A stretch of DNA of 64,000 bases from Filobasidium wieringae (Eukaryota > Basidiomycota > Tremellomycetes > Filobasidiales > Filobasidiaceae): assembly GCA_001600055.1 (NCBI GenBank), contig BCIV01000019.1, positions 1 through 64,000 of the forward strand, given 5' to 3'. Position numbers and translations under genes: made by a program. Numbering within the stretch: position 1 is the stretch's first letter; every line of letters begins with the position of its first letter. Positions 52,786 to 63,581 of the stretch are shown here, one piece after another. The notes beneath the pieces were generated by a model. The model worked only from the letters and a program-made list of their open reading frames with translations. It made no database searches and had not been told where the DNA came from.

Positions 52786-53312
52786 TCAGACCGTTGTTGC
52801 CAGCAGGGATTGGCTGAATCTGCTTAGAGAGGGGTATAATGTTTGATCATGTTGCTGATGGGCTATGTTCGTCGATGTAGATGGAGTGGGACGGTGACAT
52901 GGACATTAAGAAGCCTGAAACCTGATGATGGTGATGGCCCTTGGCACGAGAAATGGTTGTTTACCTTTTCAGAAGTGACCCCAAACTCGATAGACGCGCC
53001 GTTTGTTACTACAAATTGCGGTTGTGATCGGCACTTTACAGCTTTGCGGTTAGAATTGGTGGTTCAACACCATCGGTTCGGAAGTACTGTTTAAGGTCCA
53101 TTGCTCTCTTCAGAGCATTGTCGACGCCTGGTTCCGTCTTCAAGGCTGTTGGGTTCGGTACTTTTTGCTATGCCGACACTCGTCGTGTGGAAGGACATGT
53201 CCCGTATATCCCTAGCACTCGACGCAGGCTCGTTTTTCATTGACATTTATATCATATCACATGCATCTGCCCTAACAGTGATACCGTTCGATCCCCTGCA
53301 CTAGCCTCGAGC
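52786..53312. other. Intergenic region
   Basis: About 530 bases holding the RasGEF promoter and APS kinase 3' region. No other feature was recognised. Confidence 0.45.
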
Positions 53313-54206
53313 TTAAGCGCTCTTGGGGATCAAGTTCTCCTTCTCAAGGTAATCGACGATGATCTTGACGGCCTGAGCAACATCGACCTCGTCCGTCCTG
53401 ATATGGATCTCTGGCTTCTCAGGAGCCTCGTAAGGAGCAGAGATCCCGGTGAACTCTAATATGCTCGAAAACGATCAGTAAGTGTCACCATTCACGACAA
53501 GCACGAACGACTCACCCTTGATCTCCCCCTTCCTTGCCTTCTGGTACAACCCCTTAGGATCCCTCCCCTCGACAACGCTCAAAGGCGCATCGACAAAGAC
53601 CTCGATGAACCTGATAGCAGGCTTACTCTCCTCGTGAAGCTTTCGGGCGAGTTCCCGGTCAGACTTGTAGGGGGAGATGAAAGCGGTGAGAGTGAGGGTA
53701 GTACTGGAGGAGAAGAGGAGGGAGACTTCTCCGATCCGACGAATGTTCTCTACCCGATCGGTAGGGCCGAATCCCAAGTCCTATACGAGAAATCCACTCA
53801 ACGATCCAGCTCGTTCATCCTCTACGAGGAAAATCGCTAAAGACTCACCTTGTTCAATCCGAACCTAACGTTATCCCCATCCAACCTAAAGGCGTGCAAC
53901 TTCCTCTGCAAAAGGTGTTGCTCCAAAGCGGTAGCGATAGTGCTCTAACCCACAAGCCCGACAACCCGATATCAGATCTCCATCCCCTCCTATCGTTTCC
54001 GGTCTAGACATCTTCGGACTGACCTTTCCAGAAGCACTCAATCCAGTCAACCAAATGGTAGCTCCCTGTTGTCCGAGCAACTCGGTACGTTCCTGATAAG
54101 TGACGGAACCTGTAGACGACGTTCAGTTCAGCTCCACTTGAAAAACATGCGGTTCGCTCTTGAAAGGCATAAACTGACCCTCGTGGAAAGTGATGTTGGT
54201 AGCCAT
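53313..54206 (-). CDS. MET14: Adenylylsulfate (APS) kinase
   Basis: Phosphorylates APS to PAPS in sulfate assimilation, in the cytoplasm. The start [10 protein letters not shown] at 54206 is short and typical of fungal APS kinases. Blocks: [20 protein letters not shown], then the P-loop [16 protein letters not shown] (split by an intron), [82 protein letters not shown] and [18 protein letters not shown], ending with TAA at 53313-53315. Five or six exons. Length about 200 residues, as expected for the stand-alone enzyme. All nucleotide- and substrate-binding motifs are intact. Confidence 0.96.
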
Positions 54207-54550
54207 TTTGGGATGATTCGTTCGTTTGTATGTATTGTGAGGTATGGAGCAGAGAATGAGGAAGAGAAGAAAGAGAGGAACGAGTTATTGAGGTCGTCAC
54301 TTGGCTCTCCACTTTTCTGAAATCACGTCAACCTCGGTCCATTTTATTCCAGATCGCGCCAAATCGATGTTAGTAATCACGAATTCGCGAACAACCAAGG
54401 AACGTCGCCGTTTCACCTCCTTGCAATATCAGTTACCGTTCGTTACGTTTGTATATGGGTCATGAACATGCTGGTCCAGTTCAGATGTAGGACTCGTAAG
54501 ATAACAGCCAAGGGTTTAGGTATACAATCATTTCCACAGAAGAACTCAGA
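54207..54550. other. Intergenic region
   Basis: About 340 bases, APS kinase promoter and Rpt5 3' region. Nothing else was recognised. Confidence 0.4.
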
Positions 54551-56588
54551 TCAAGCAAAGTACTGTAGTAGAGGAGCCATTAGTAACGATACGATACGAG
54601 GGCGCGATTCAAGCCGGGAACTCACGAAATGATCAGACTTCTTCTTGGCCGCTACCTCCAGAATTCCACTGCGAATCGCACAGGGTTATCATCAGTGGTC
54701 AATCTCGCTCGGACAATCGCATCGGCGACTCACCCATGGAAATGTTCATGCGATAATTCCTTGGCTCCTTCCCTCAGCGCAATCATACCCGCCTCTACAC
54801 AGACCGCCTTCAATTGTGCTCTGGAGACATGGGCCCAACGGGTCAGTCTCATTCGTCGGTAATACAATTAAGTTCCACGACTCACCCGTTGAACTCATCC
54901 GTACTCCTAGCCAACTCCTCGTAATTGACCTTCGGATTGACGGTCATCTTCCTTGCATGAATCTGCATGATCCTCGCTCGGGCTTCTTCGTTTGGTAGCG
55001 GGAACTCGATCTTTCGATCGAGACGACCTGATCGGAGGAGTGCTGGGTCTAGGATATCGATTCGGTTGGTTGCGGCGATGACCTGATCGTGTAATGAAAT
55101 TTACTCAGTTTCCCTCGCATCTGTATCGAGGATCAAGGACGACTCACCTTGATCCGCTCATCACTACTGAACCCATCCAGCTGGTTCAGTAATTCCAACA
55201 TTGTCCTCTGTACCTCTCTGTCTCCCGACTTGTCCGAATCGAATCTCTTCGTCCCGATCGCATCCAACTCGTCAATGAAAATGATCGCAGGAGCCTTTTC
55301 CTTGGCAAGCTCAAACGCATCTCGAATGAGTTTCGCTCCATCTCCAATGAACATCTATTTCGATATCACGTATATCAGTACCAGATCGACTTGATCCTCG
55401 CAAGCCCAACTCACCTGGACCAGACTGGGACCGGCCAACTTCAGATAACAAGCATTCGTCTGAGCTGCACAAGCTCTCGCCAGAAGCGTCTTTCCAGTTC
55501 CGGGAGGACCATACATTAGACAACCCTTTGGAGGTCGAATACCCAATTTCTTGAACTTTTCGGATTGCTGCATGGGAAGGACGCTAGCGAGGGAAAAGAG
55601 TAAAGTTTAGTCAAGTCGGGTAGACAGAAAAGTGGTGCCAGGACTCCTTACATGGCCTCTACCAATTCTTCGATCTGTTTGTCGAGTCCTCCTATGTCCG
55701 TATAGGTATCCGTGGGCTTCTCATCCACCTCCATAGCCTTTACTCTCGAATCGTACTCTGTCAACGAGAAACCAAGCGTCTTATTAGCGACCGCCGGGTG
55801 CCCCCGTTTTCTACAAGTCTATACCCACCAGCAGGTAACGTATCCAGTACCAGATAACTATCCTTGTTGACTCCGATCAAATCACCCGGTCTCAATTCGT
55901 CTGCAGGTACCAAACCGATCATAGGCAAGAATACGGTTTGTCTTGAAGAAGTCTTGATTACTGCGGATTTCGATCGGGAGGCTGGGAGTGTGGTGGGGGT
56001 TGTGGTATTGGTGAGGGATGAACCGGAGGATGGAGCCTCATCGGGGACGTCTAGGATCTGTCAGGAACGATACTTGTCAGACTTCACTAACGTCAAGTTG
56101 AAAGATCTGAGAAGAACTCACCTCGACGACGTTCCCGACGAGGTAAGGAAGGACCTTGTTCTGCTTGATCTTTCCTGCGTTTTCTGCGATCTTTTCTTTC
56201 ATTTGCGTCTGTTCGTGTAACAGTCTGAGGTTTTCTTGACGCATCATCTGTAAGAGGAGAGGTTAGTATGTATCTTTCGATAAAAGGGCAAGGTGCAAAT
56301 TCACCTTGACTTCGTTGTCTATCAGGCGAGTTTGTAATCGAATTCCATCGGCATCTTGCTGTACGACAGAAGACTTCAATTCAATAACTGCCCTGTAAGT
56401 AGATCTAATCCGAATCATCTACTCACACTCATAACGTGATCGGGAATATCCTCGTATGTATCTTCAGGTTCCTTGACCTCCTCCATCTTGACATCGCCAT
56501 CAGCTGGTGGTGGTGCAGCCGCCTCGGTCCCAGAGCTCAAAAGAAGTGTCGTTTCGTCGACAGGTGGGTCTACAGGTGGGTTTGACAT
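54551..56588 (-). CDS. RPT5: 26S proteasome regulatory particle ATPase Rpt5 (subunit 6A)
   Basis: AAA+ subunit of the proteasome base ring that unfolds substrates and opens the 20S gate. Starts [16 protein letters not shown] at 56588. An N-terminal coiled coil ([20 protein letters not shown]) and OB fold ([20 protein letters not shown]) precede the AAA module. Next come [17 protein letters not shown], Walker A GPPGTGKT, Walker [12 protein letters not shown], and the arginine-finger region [17 protein letters not shown], then [14 protein letters not shown]- and C-terminal features point to Rpt5 rather than its paralogues. The terminus reads ...HFYFA if the last intron (GTGAGT...TACAG) is removed and ...LLQYFA if it is kept, since that intron is in frame. 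The HbYX-type tail therefore has Phe where Tyr is usual. Confidence 0.94.
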
Positions 56589-58845
56589 GATTCAGGAGCT
56601 CTATTTATTAGTTGCGATCGCAATATCGGAGCAAATCCAGGTTTCCATGGTCTCGAACTGAATGTTCAGATGTAGGGCAAAGCATGAGCAATGCTGACGC
56701 AGCGTATGCTCGTTATGCGATATCGCGACTCTCACACCGCGGATCGATGACTGCTTCGCCTAAAGCCTGCAGGAACCCCTATATCCTGTCAATAGCAAGC
56801 AGACGGTCGGCTCTTGGACGATAGAGTCAGTATGACGAAGATTCCACTCTTGTACAAACGGCAGTATCAAGTCACATCGATGGAGCGGTGCAGCTGGTTG
56901 AGATGGCTTGAGGCTGTCGCAGGCGGAGCTTCCTTATGCAAATATGCCTGACGCCGATTCCCAGAACCTATAGCCTCGCTGATTACCTCGCTCTCGTCTG
57001 CCCTACGGAAACGTTCTATCCGGACTACACGGGCAACGCCTTCGAACATGTAGCTCCTTCGAACACAGCACCCTGAAGGCTTGGACCATTATGATGGGAC
57101 GCTCGCTCCAGGCAGCTGGGGGATGCTGGGCTTAGCAAGAAAGATATCCACGCTCTTCATGATGTGCAATGACAGGATTACAAGCATAGAAACCTCAATA
57201 CGTCAAGGGTATATGACACCTAAAAATGTCAGGATGAACATGAAAACGATGAATCACAAGCATCGCTGTGTAGCCAGCCCTACTCGTACAATTTCCTATA
57301 ACTGATTCATAGAATATCCTTTTCCCTTGTCCAGCGATGGGACAGAGATTTCTATTTCTATTTTTCATCGTCAGCAGATGGTCCATCCGGATAACCTTGC
57401 TCGACAGAGTTGTTTACGTCGAGAGGCTTTTTCCCGTAGTGCAAACCCCTTTAAATACTACGGGTCTCCTCCAAATGCTGATTCCGATACCCCACAATGC
57501 CCAATTCATGGGATGTTGATTGTTACCGGATGGTTCGTGCGGATGATCTTTTGCAACAGCGTTGTTTACTTTGAGACACTTCCTCCTGTAACGCTAGCGC
57601 GAAAAAACAACGACTGCAGATCTCATCCAGAGCTTTGGGACCAAGTTCCCACATCATCTGTTTACCCCCAGTGGTGCCGAGGCATCCTATGACTTTAATA
57701 ACAGCGCTTGTCAGTATCTGACTGGTCGCCTCGGTCCCGATGACATACTGTCGTACCCGAGCATCAGCTATGAGGATCATCATGACTTGTATCTCCATCG
57801 TGTCCTCAGTCGTCAAAGCGCGCGAGTGCCCATCTCACGTATCCTGATCGTCCATCGAACGATCACTCCCTGAGACCGACATCTAGGATCTCGACTAAAC
57901 CACGGGTCTAAGACTGTTATAGAACGCTTATCGAGTATATTCAAGAAAGTCGTAGAGTAATTTCCAGGATCCGACGTCCCGTTCTCAACGTCGCTCGCAC
58001 GTCCACACCATCCGATCTCCGATCCCCGAGCGGTCCCGGTCCACCGTCACCCAGTTGCCATAGCATCCCCCATCCGATCCCAGAGAATCCGTTACCGGAA
58101 CCTTGTCCTCCAAAAAGAGTCCAATGGCATGTTCTCATGCTCTCCGACCCACAATCCAAGCTACCAGCCACCAGCCGCCGGTTTAGCGCTAAGGGTCATA
58201 TCGAGAGAATTCATTGTTATGTCAATCCTCGCAACCCATCTGCGAATGTTATCGCACCCGCAGGTATTCGTCCAGTTACCCAGATGAATACGATCGATAG
58301 ATACATATTGAAGAACACGTCAGATCAGACCGAAATCCAAGGGCGTTTCAAATCCACATCCCCTAATCCCTATCGCTCTATCGCCTTTTCGATGTCCTGC
58401 AAGGAAGGGCACATCCAATCATCCAAAAAAAGGGGAAGTAGAAGGATAACCCAGACGAGTTGACGATTACTCGCTCGCTGTTTAGTCTCCGATCGACGCC
58501 CCGTTTGATGAACCACGACCCAATCTCGTTCACCTCGGCGACGATCTTGTATGACCGATGTTGATCACGGCATGGACGCAACCTCATCACATTCCGCGAC
58601 CCACAAAGTCGACCAAAAACACCCCGTGGAAATTATAATGATGAAATAAATCATGTTTCGTGATTGATTGATTATACTGATTGAAAAAGGGTTGTCGAAT
58701 ACTAGGCTACATGTATAAATTACCGGCTCCCTCAAGAGATCCGAGGTCCGATGGTTGTTTCTAAAAGGTCTGGATCTTCGTCCGCAGGACGAGGCACGCC
58801 GGTGAACGAATCACGCGCAACGACGCTGTGCAAGGACGAACTCGC
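56589..58845. other. Long gene-poor interval with an internal diverged repeat
   Basis: About 2.25 kb with only short, unrecognised frames. A diverged direct repeat is present at 57380-57442 and 57532-57594. The frames 57327-57692 (plus) and 57523-57816 (minus) were considered and lack family features. It includes the Rpt5 promoter and rhodopsin 3' region. Confidence 0.4.
57380..57594. repeat. Diverged direct repeat, 63-base units 152 bases apart
   Basis: Units at 57380-57442 and 57532-57594 share ggt-c-t-cggat--, gttgttta and a related tail (gagaggctttttccc against gagacacttcctcct), about 70 percent identical by eye. Both translate on the plus strand to related peptides (WSIRITLLDRVVYVERLFPV and WFVRMIFCNSVVYFETLPPV), suggesting an old duplicated coding segment. 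Confidence 0.5.
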
Positions 58846-60018
58846 TCATACGTCCCGACCGACGGCAGTAGCGGTGGAAGCCCTGGGGTAATCCGTCACG
58901 CCTACGGCGGTCGCGTCGGCCCTGGCGTTCTTCCTCATGTGGTCCAACTCGGCATTACCGGGAGCGATCACGGCCGCGCCTTCGGAGAACTTTCCACTGT
59001 GAGTAGTCAAGGACTTTAAATGAGCGATCGGGCATTGGATGCACGGGAGCGAGAGGACTTACGACTGCAATTGCATCTTGGTGTAATCCAATTTGGACAA
59101 CATGAACAGGTGCAAGAAGGTGAAGACGGGTTTCGCGATGACGTCGAGTACACCGTAAAAGTACATTTCCGAGTTGGTTCCGATGACGTTTGCGCCGTCA
59201 CAAAGACCCCAGGCGATGGGGTACAGGGTCCAGATGAAGGAGAGGTAGACGGCCGAGGTGATGTAGGCTTTCCTGAAGTCTGTAGCAAGGAAGGGGGACG
59301 GGATTGGTCAGGAGGGGGAGATCGGGTGGTTGATAAAGTGCGCAAGACTTACCAGGACCGAGAACGCCGGCGGACCTGAGGGCTGGCCACAAGAGGATGA
59401 ACCAGATGTATACCAACGCGGCACAACCGAACGCAAAGTACCCCCACTTGTACGAGCTGGTGACCAAAGCTCCGACCAATCCGGTGATGATCATGACCAA
59501 GTCGAAGAAGATCAAGGCGATGATGTCCGAGAGAGGAAGACCGGTGGCGAGTACGAGCTCGAGGAGGAGACAGGGGGTGGTGATGACCCAATCGATGTAA
59601 CGGACATACCAGATGTCTCGAGTGGAAGGACCGTTGAATTCGGTTCCGATGGGGGTGGCACCGAGGTCAGAGGCCATGGAGAAGTAGGCCTGCGGAACGT
59701 GAACGGCGGGTCAGCATGTCGACTAATGCGATGACAAGTACGATCCGAAATAGCACTCACGATGGCGGCGGTGGACAAGAGGATGATAGCCAAGTGGTGG
59801 AACACTCGCCTTCCCTTGGGAAGGGTGAAACACCAGGCCATCATGGCGAGATCGGAGACGAGCATGATGGCAAAGACTGCCCAGAGGAAGTCTGAACCGG
59901 AAGGTCCGAGAGCCTGTGATGGGTGGTTGTGGTCAGTAGACGCAGACGAGGACGGAGAGAGAAGAGTACTTACGACATCTGCGCTCGAAGGGTTTACGTT
60001 TACTGCGTTGTTGGGCAT
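58846..60018 (-). CDS. Type-1 microbial rhodopsin, probable light-driven proton pump
   Basis: Seven-helix retinal protein. Starts MPNNAVNVNPSSADV at 60018, which gives a short polar leader before helix A (FLWAVFAIMLVSDLAMMAWC). Helix C reads WYVRYIDWVITTPCLLLELV. It carries the Arg82 and Asp85 equivalents, Thr at 89, and Glu (codon 59558-59560) at the proton-donor position, where bacteriorhodopsin has Asp96. Helix G has DVIAKPVFTFLHLFML with the retinal Lys (codon 59131-59133) and the Asp212 equivalent. The C-terminal tail is polar (SGKFSEGAAVIAPGN...TATAVGRDV), with TGA at 58846-58848. Four introns were inferred. All pump residues are present, so outward H+ pumping at the plasma membrane is likely by family knowledge. 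A sensory role cannot be excluded. Confidence 0.95.
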
Positions 60019-60461
60019 TGTGGAGTGCGGTGTGTTGAGTTGAGTGGACAGATGAGGAGGGAGAGCTGTGAGTGAGTGAGTGGTTGTCCGTGAGAGCGGG
60101 TGACTATATACTGAAAACGGTGAAGGGAGCGTAGTGAGCATCACTTTTTCCATCGATCGATGACGAAACCGAGTCGACGTAACAGAAGCAGCAGCAGTCG
60201 CTATGAATACGCAACTCTCGCTTAGCGCACATGGCTGACGAGCCAGAAATAGCGTTCACGACCACGTCATCCGCTCGTCGCAGCGAGAGGTCGTATCACG
60301 TGACCCAGAGGGCACACGAATAGGCAAGACATGTGATGTCATCCATCGGTTCGGACATCTACAACTCGACGATCCCCGGGTGGCGATTCCCCGCCTTCTC
60401 CGTCTGAAACAGATCTCTTGCCGGGACACGCTGCCGAGTTTCAGATCCCGCCGCGCCTGCC
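60019..60461. promoter_or_regulatory. Rhodopsin promoter region with TATA box and E-box
   Basis: On the minus strand a TATATA lies at 60105-60110, about 90 bases upstream of the rhodopsin ATG. TCACGTGA lies near 60297-60304. The rest is the 3' flank of the PPR gene. The plus-strand frame 60418-60906 is antisense shadow. Confidence 0.5.
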
Positions 60462-63245
60462 TCACCTCTTGTTGATCACCCCGCTCGCCTTCAACGCTTC
60501 ATACCGTTCAGGGAACTCGACCTCGATCATCTTCCTCACGATCCTCCAATCCTCTTCCCTCCGCCAACTGAACCTGACGAGCATCTCCAGCATGACCAGT
60601 TCCTCCGCCTCGTCCACCTCCCCGTTCTTCCCCCTGAGCGTGAGCGTGAGTGGCGCCGTCGAATCCCCCTCGTCCGCATCCGCATCCCCATCCCCATTCT
60701 CGCCCCTCCGTAACAACCCCGCAACGACCTCACAAGCCTCCTCGACCTCGTCACACCGACAGAGACACTCGACCCAAGACTTCCAATTCCCCCAGGAAGG
60801 TCGAATCATATCCCTCCCCTCGGCCCAATCCCATATCTTCCTCCCCCTCGCCAAGTTCCCAGAGAACCCACAGGCATCGAGTACGACGCTCAGTGCCGGT
60901 CGATAGGCGACTTTCGCCTTGGTTTCCATCTCCCCAGACTCCCGTTCGAGCCGATAATGACCGATGATCTCGTTCCACATCGTAAACGTCTCTGGCCAAG
61001 CTTGCAACTGATTGTAAGCGTCCATCAGAGCGGTCATCAGGGGAACGTCGAGGTCCAAGAACGAATCCAGCTTGACCATGGCGTGGATCCTCTCGATCGC
61101 CTGCCCGACCTGATTCGCGATCCGTTGATCCTTCTCCCCCCCCATCTCCCCCGCCCCCGCTCCTGAACCCATGAACAGCCCCCGCTCTTTCCTCCTCCGC
61201 CTCAAATACCGCGTGTACTCGTTGATCATGACGGTATAAACCTTCCCATCCACCCGGACCCCCTCGTCCCTCATATCCCTCAGAAACTCGAACGTGAGTT
61301 TGGGCAAGGGCCAGGGGCTGCGCGGTAACCCCAGCCCGACGAAGAGCTGGATGATCTGTACGTAATCCTCTTTCCTCAACGCCGAGGGGGCCAGGGCACG
61401 GACGTAAGAGTAAGCGCGGAAGGATTCTTGGTGATGTCCGGCGAGGGGCATGAGTTGGGCGATCCACCGTCTCATGGTTGGGCGGGGGAAGGTGAACCCT
61501 CGGGTCCTCATCTCGTCCAACAAAGCGATCGCGTCCGGAACGACCCCCTTGGGGGAAGGGGTAGGGGTGAGGAGTCGCGAAAGACAAGTATCGTAGATTC
61601 CAGCGATCGCTCGATCCCTCTCGGCCAGGGACATTCCTTCTGGCGTCCTCATCTCCCTCCCCCCCTCATCATGCAGGGCCAACCAATCCAACCTCACATT
61701 CCCAATCCGAGTATCGACGAGCCGCTTCTCTTCCCCCTCCCCCTCCTCCTCCCTCTCCATCTCCACGTCCGCGTCCGCACGTGCAAGTCGATGGATGACA
61801 GTATGAGCGATAGGTAAAGTCACCTTCCACCCGGCCCTCACCGCGTTCTCATAACAACCATAAACCGCATCCCTCTTCTCCCGTTCGTTCAGAACGGGGT
61901 CGGAATCGATCAACCGGTTCATACGCCTGATCGTTTGTTCCCCAAAAGAAACGCCCGCTTCGATTCCCAGCTCGATCTCCAGTTGAGTCAAGCAGTCGAG
62001 GAAGAGAGCGGGGAGATTGTGGATCCCTTTTTCCTCGACGATCGAACGGACCTCTGCTCGATGCATGGCGAGTAAAGTCTGTTCGTTCGGTTCGACCCCG
62101 GCGGACCTCATCCCCTCCCACAATTCCCTCACAGATTCCCTATCTTCTCCCTCCGATCGGATCCTGATCAGAAAGTTCCATCCCTCCACCCCTAAAGTCC
62201 CCCTCGCTCGCCGATGTTCCAACCGCTCCAACACGATCGGGTAGATATCTTCCTTATCCTCCCCCCTCTCCCCCCTCAACCCTTTCAGGACGGAAACCTC
62301 CCCCTCGTCCTCCAGGTGAATCCCGTTCGCAGAAGAAAACGCCCAGATGCGGGAGACGAGTGATCTCCGGTGCCGTGGCAATTTCCTCAGCCGTCTCAAG
62401 ATCATCCTCAAACACGTCCCCATCTCCTCGTTGGTAAACACTTTTGCCTGTACGGCCCTTTCCAGCGCGGCGAAAACGTCTTCAGTAAAAGGATGAACGG
62501 GTTGGATGAGACTGGACAAGTAGAACCCGAACCCGCTCGCCCCGATTTTCACCCCCAGATGATGAGGTTGGAAGACGTCCCTAGCGATCCCCGGTTTGCC
62601 CAGTTCGAAACACGCCCGGAAGACCGCTTCGTGCCCGTCCTTGCCCATCTCATCTGGGCTACACCAGCCAGGGTTCCCTAGAACGAATCGGAGCAGGGTC
62701 TCGTGGTTGATCGTCTGCTGGGAATGGCTCAGTGCTAGCAGGGATTTCTCTATGGTCGAAAGGGACAGGGAGGGAGGGAGGGAAGAGGTCCGATCGATGG
62801 ACAGTAGGAGTTGTTTGAGACGTTGATAATCGTTCGCCTCGGCTGCGAGGGTGAACTGCATGGTCTGGTCGGAAGAAGAACCGGGTGTGTTGTTTTTTGA
62901 GGATGATGACGATGAGGAATCGTTGCTCTTGAAGAAGGAAGAAAAGGCGGACAGGGAAGAAGGGGTCGATGTGAAAGTCCGAGAGCGCATAGGGAAGGTC
63001 GATCGGGTTCGCCGAGCCGCAGTTTTCGGGCTCAACGAGCTGGTCGTCATCTAACAAAGACAACAGACGTTAGAACGATGTACGGATCTTTGATCCTGAA
63101 TTGATATCGCCGCTAAACTCACGGATCTAGGACCAGCCAGTTGAAGACGATTACGACTGCTACCAGCGACCTGTTGGATGCATGCCGAGCAGCATTCCGA
63201 GCATGACCTTTGGATCGCCTTTCTCTGGGCGACGAGGTGGCTCAT
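60462..63245 (-). CDS. Mitochondrial pentatricopeptide-repeat protein
   Basis: Two exons: 63123-63245 (41 codons) and 60462-63050, separated by a 72-base intron with matching phase, about 903 residues. The short first exon (MSHLVAQRKAIQRSCSECC ... SSRNRLQLAGPRS) and the start of the second (TAARRTRSTFPMRSRTF) are Arg/Ser-rich, as expected for a mitochondrial presequence. PPR-like helix pairs are seen at GWNFLIRIRSEGEDRESVRE followed by LWEGMRSAGVEPNEQ, at AIALLDEMRTRGFTFPRP, at KVYTVMINEYTRYLRRRRK and at LMTALMDAYNQLQAWPETF. The product probably acts in mitochondrial RNA maturation or translation. No specific orthologue can be named. The start at 63050 used by the long frame alone would drop the first exon. 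Confidence 0.8.
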
Positions 63246-63581
63246 GCTTGCTGAATGTGTGTGCTGGCAGGAGTCCGTGAGAAGCTGCTAACTGCTAAAT
63301 CCCCAACTTACATTTCCCTGAATCTGTGCAGCTGTTCAGAATGTTGAACGGGATAATGAAACAATATGACGAACACCGCTCGACCAAACAAAAGCGCATT
63401 CCCTCCCGCTTCCGCGCTTACACGGTACCCCGGATCCGCTTTCCACCCACTTTCCCGCCCAACCACAGCAAAGACATTCGACCTCCAGTGTTTCGTTCTT
63501 AGCATTTCACCTCGACCTGCTACTCTCCAGCTTGCCACTCCCTACCCCCATTCTCTCCCACTTGCAGACGATCTAGATAAA
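63246..63581. promoter_or_regulatory. Shared divergent promoter of PPR and QCR8 genes
   Basis: 336 bases separate the start codons of two mitochondrial-protein genes on opposite strands. A pyrimidine-rich stretch ending in cttgcag at 63561-63567 may be the end of a 5'-UTR intron of QCR8. Confidence 0.5.
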
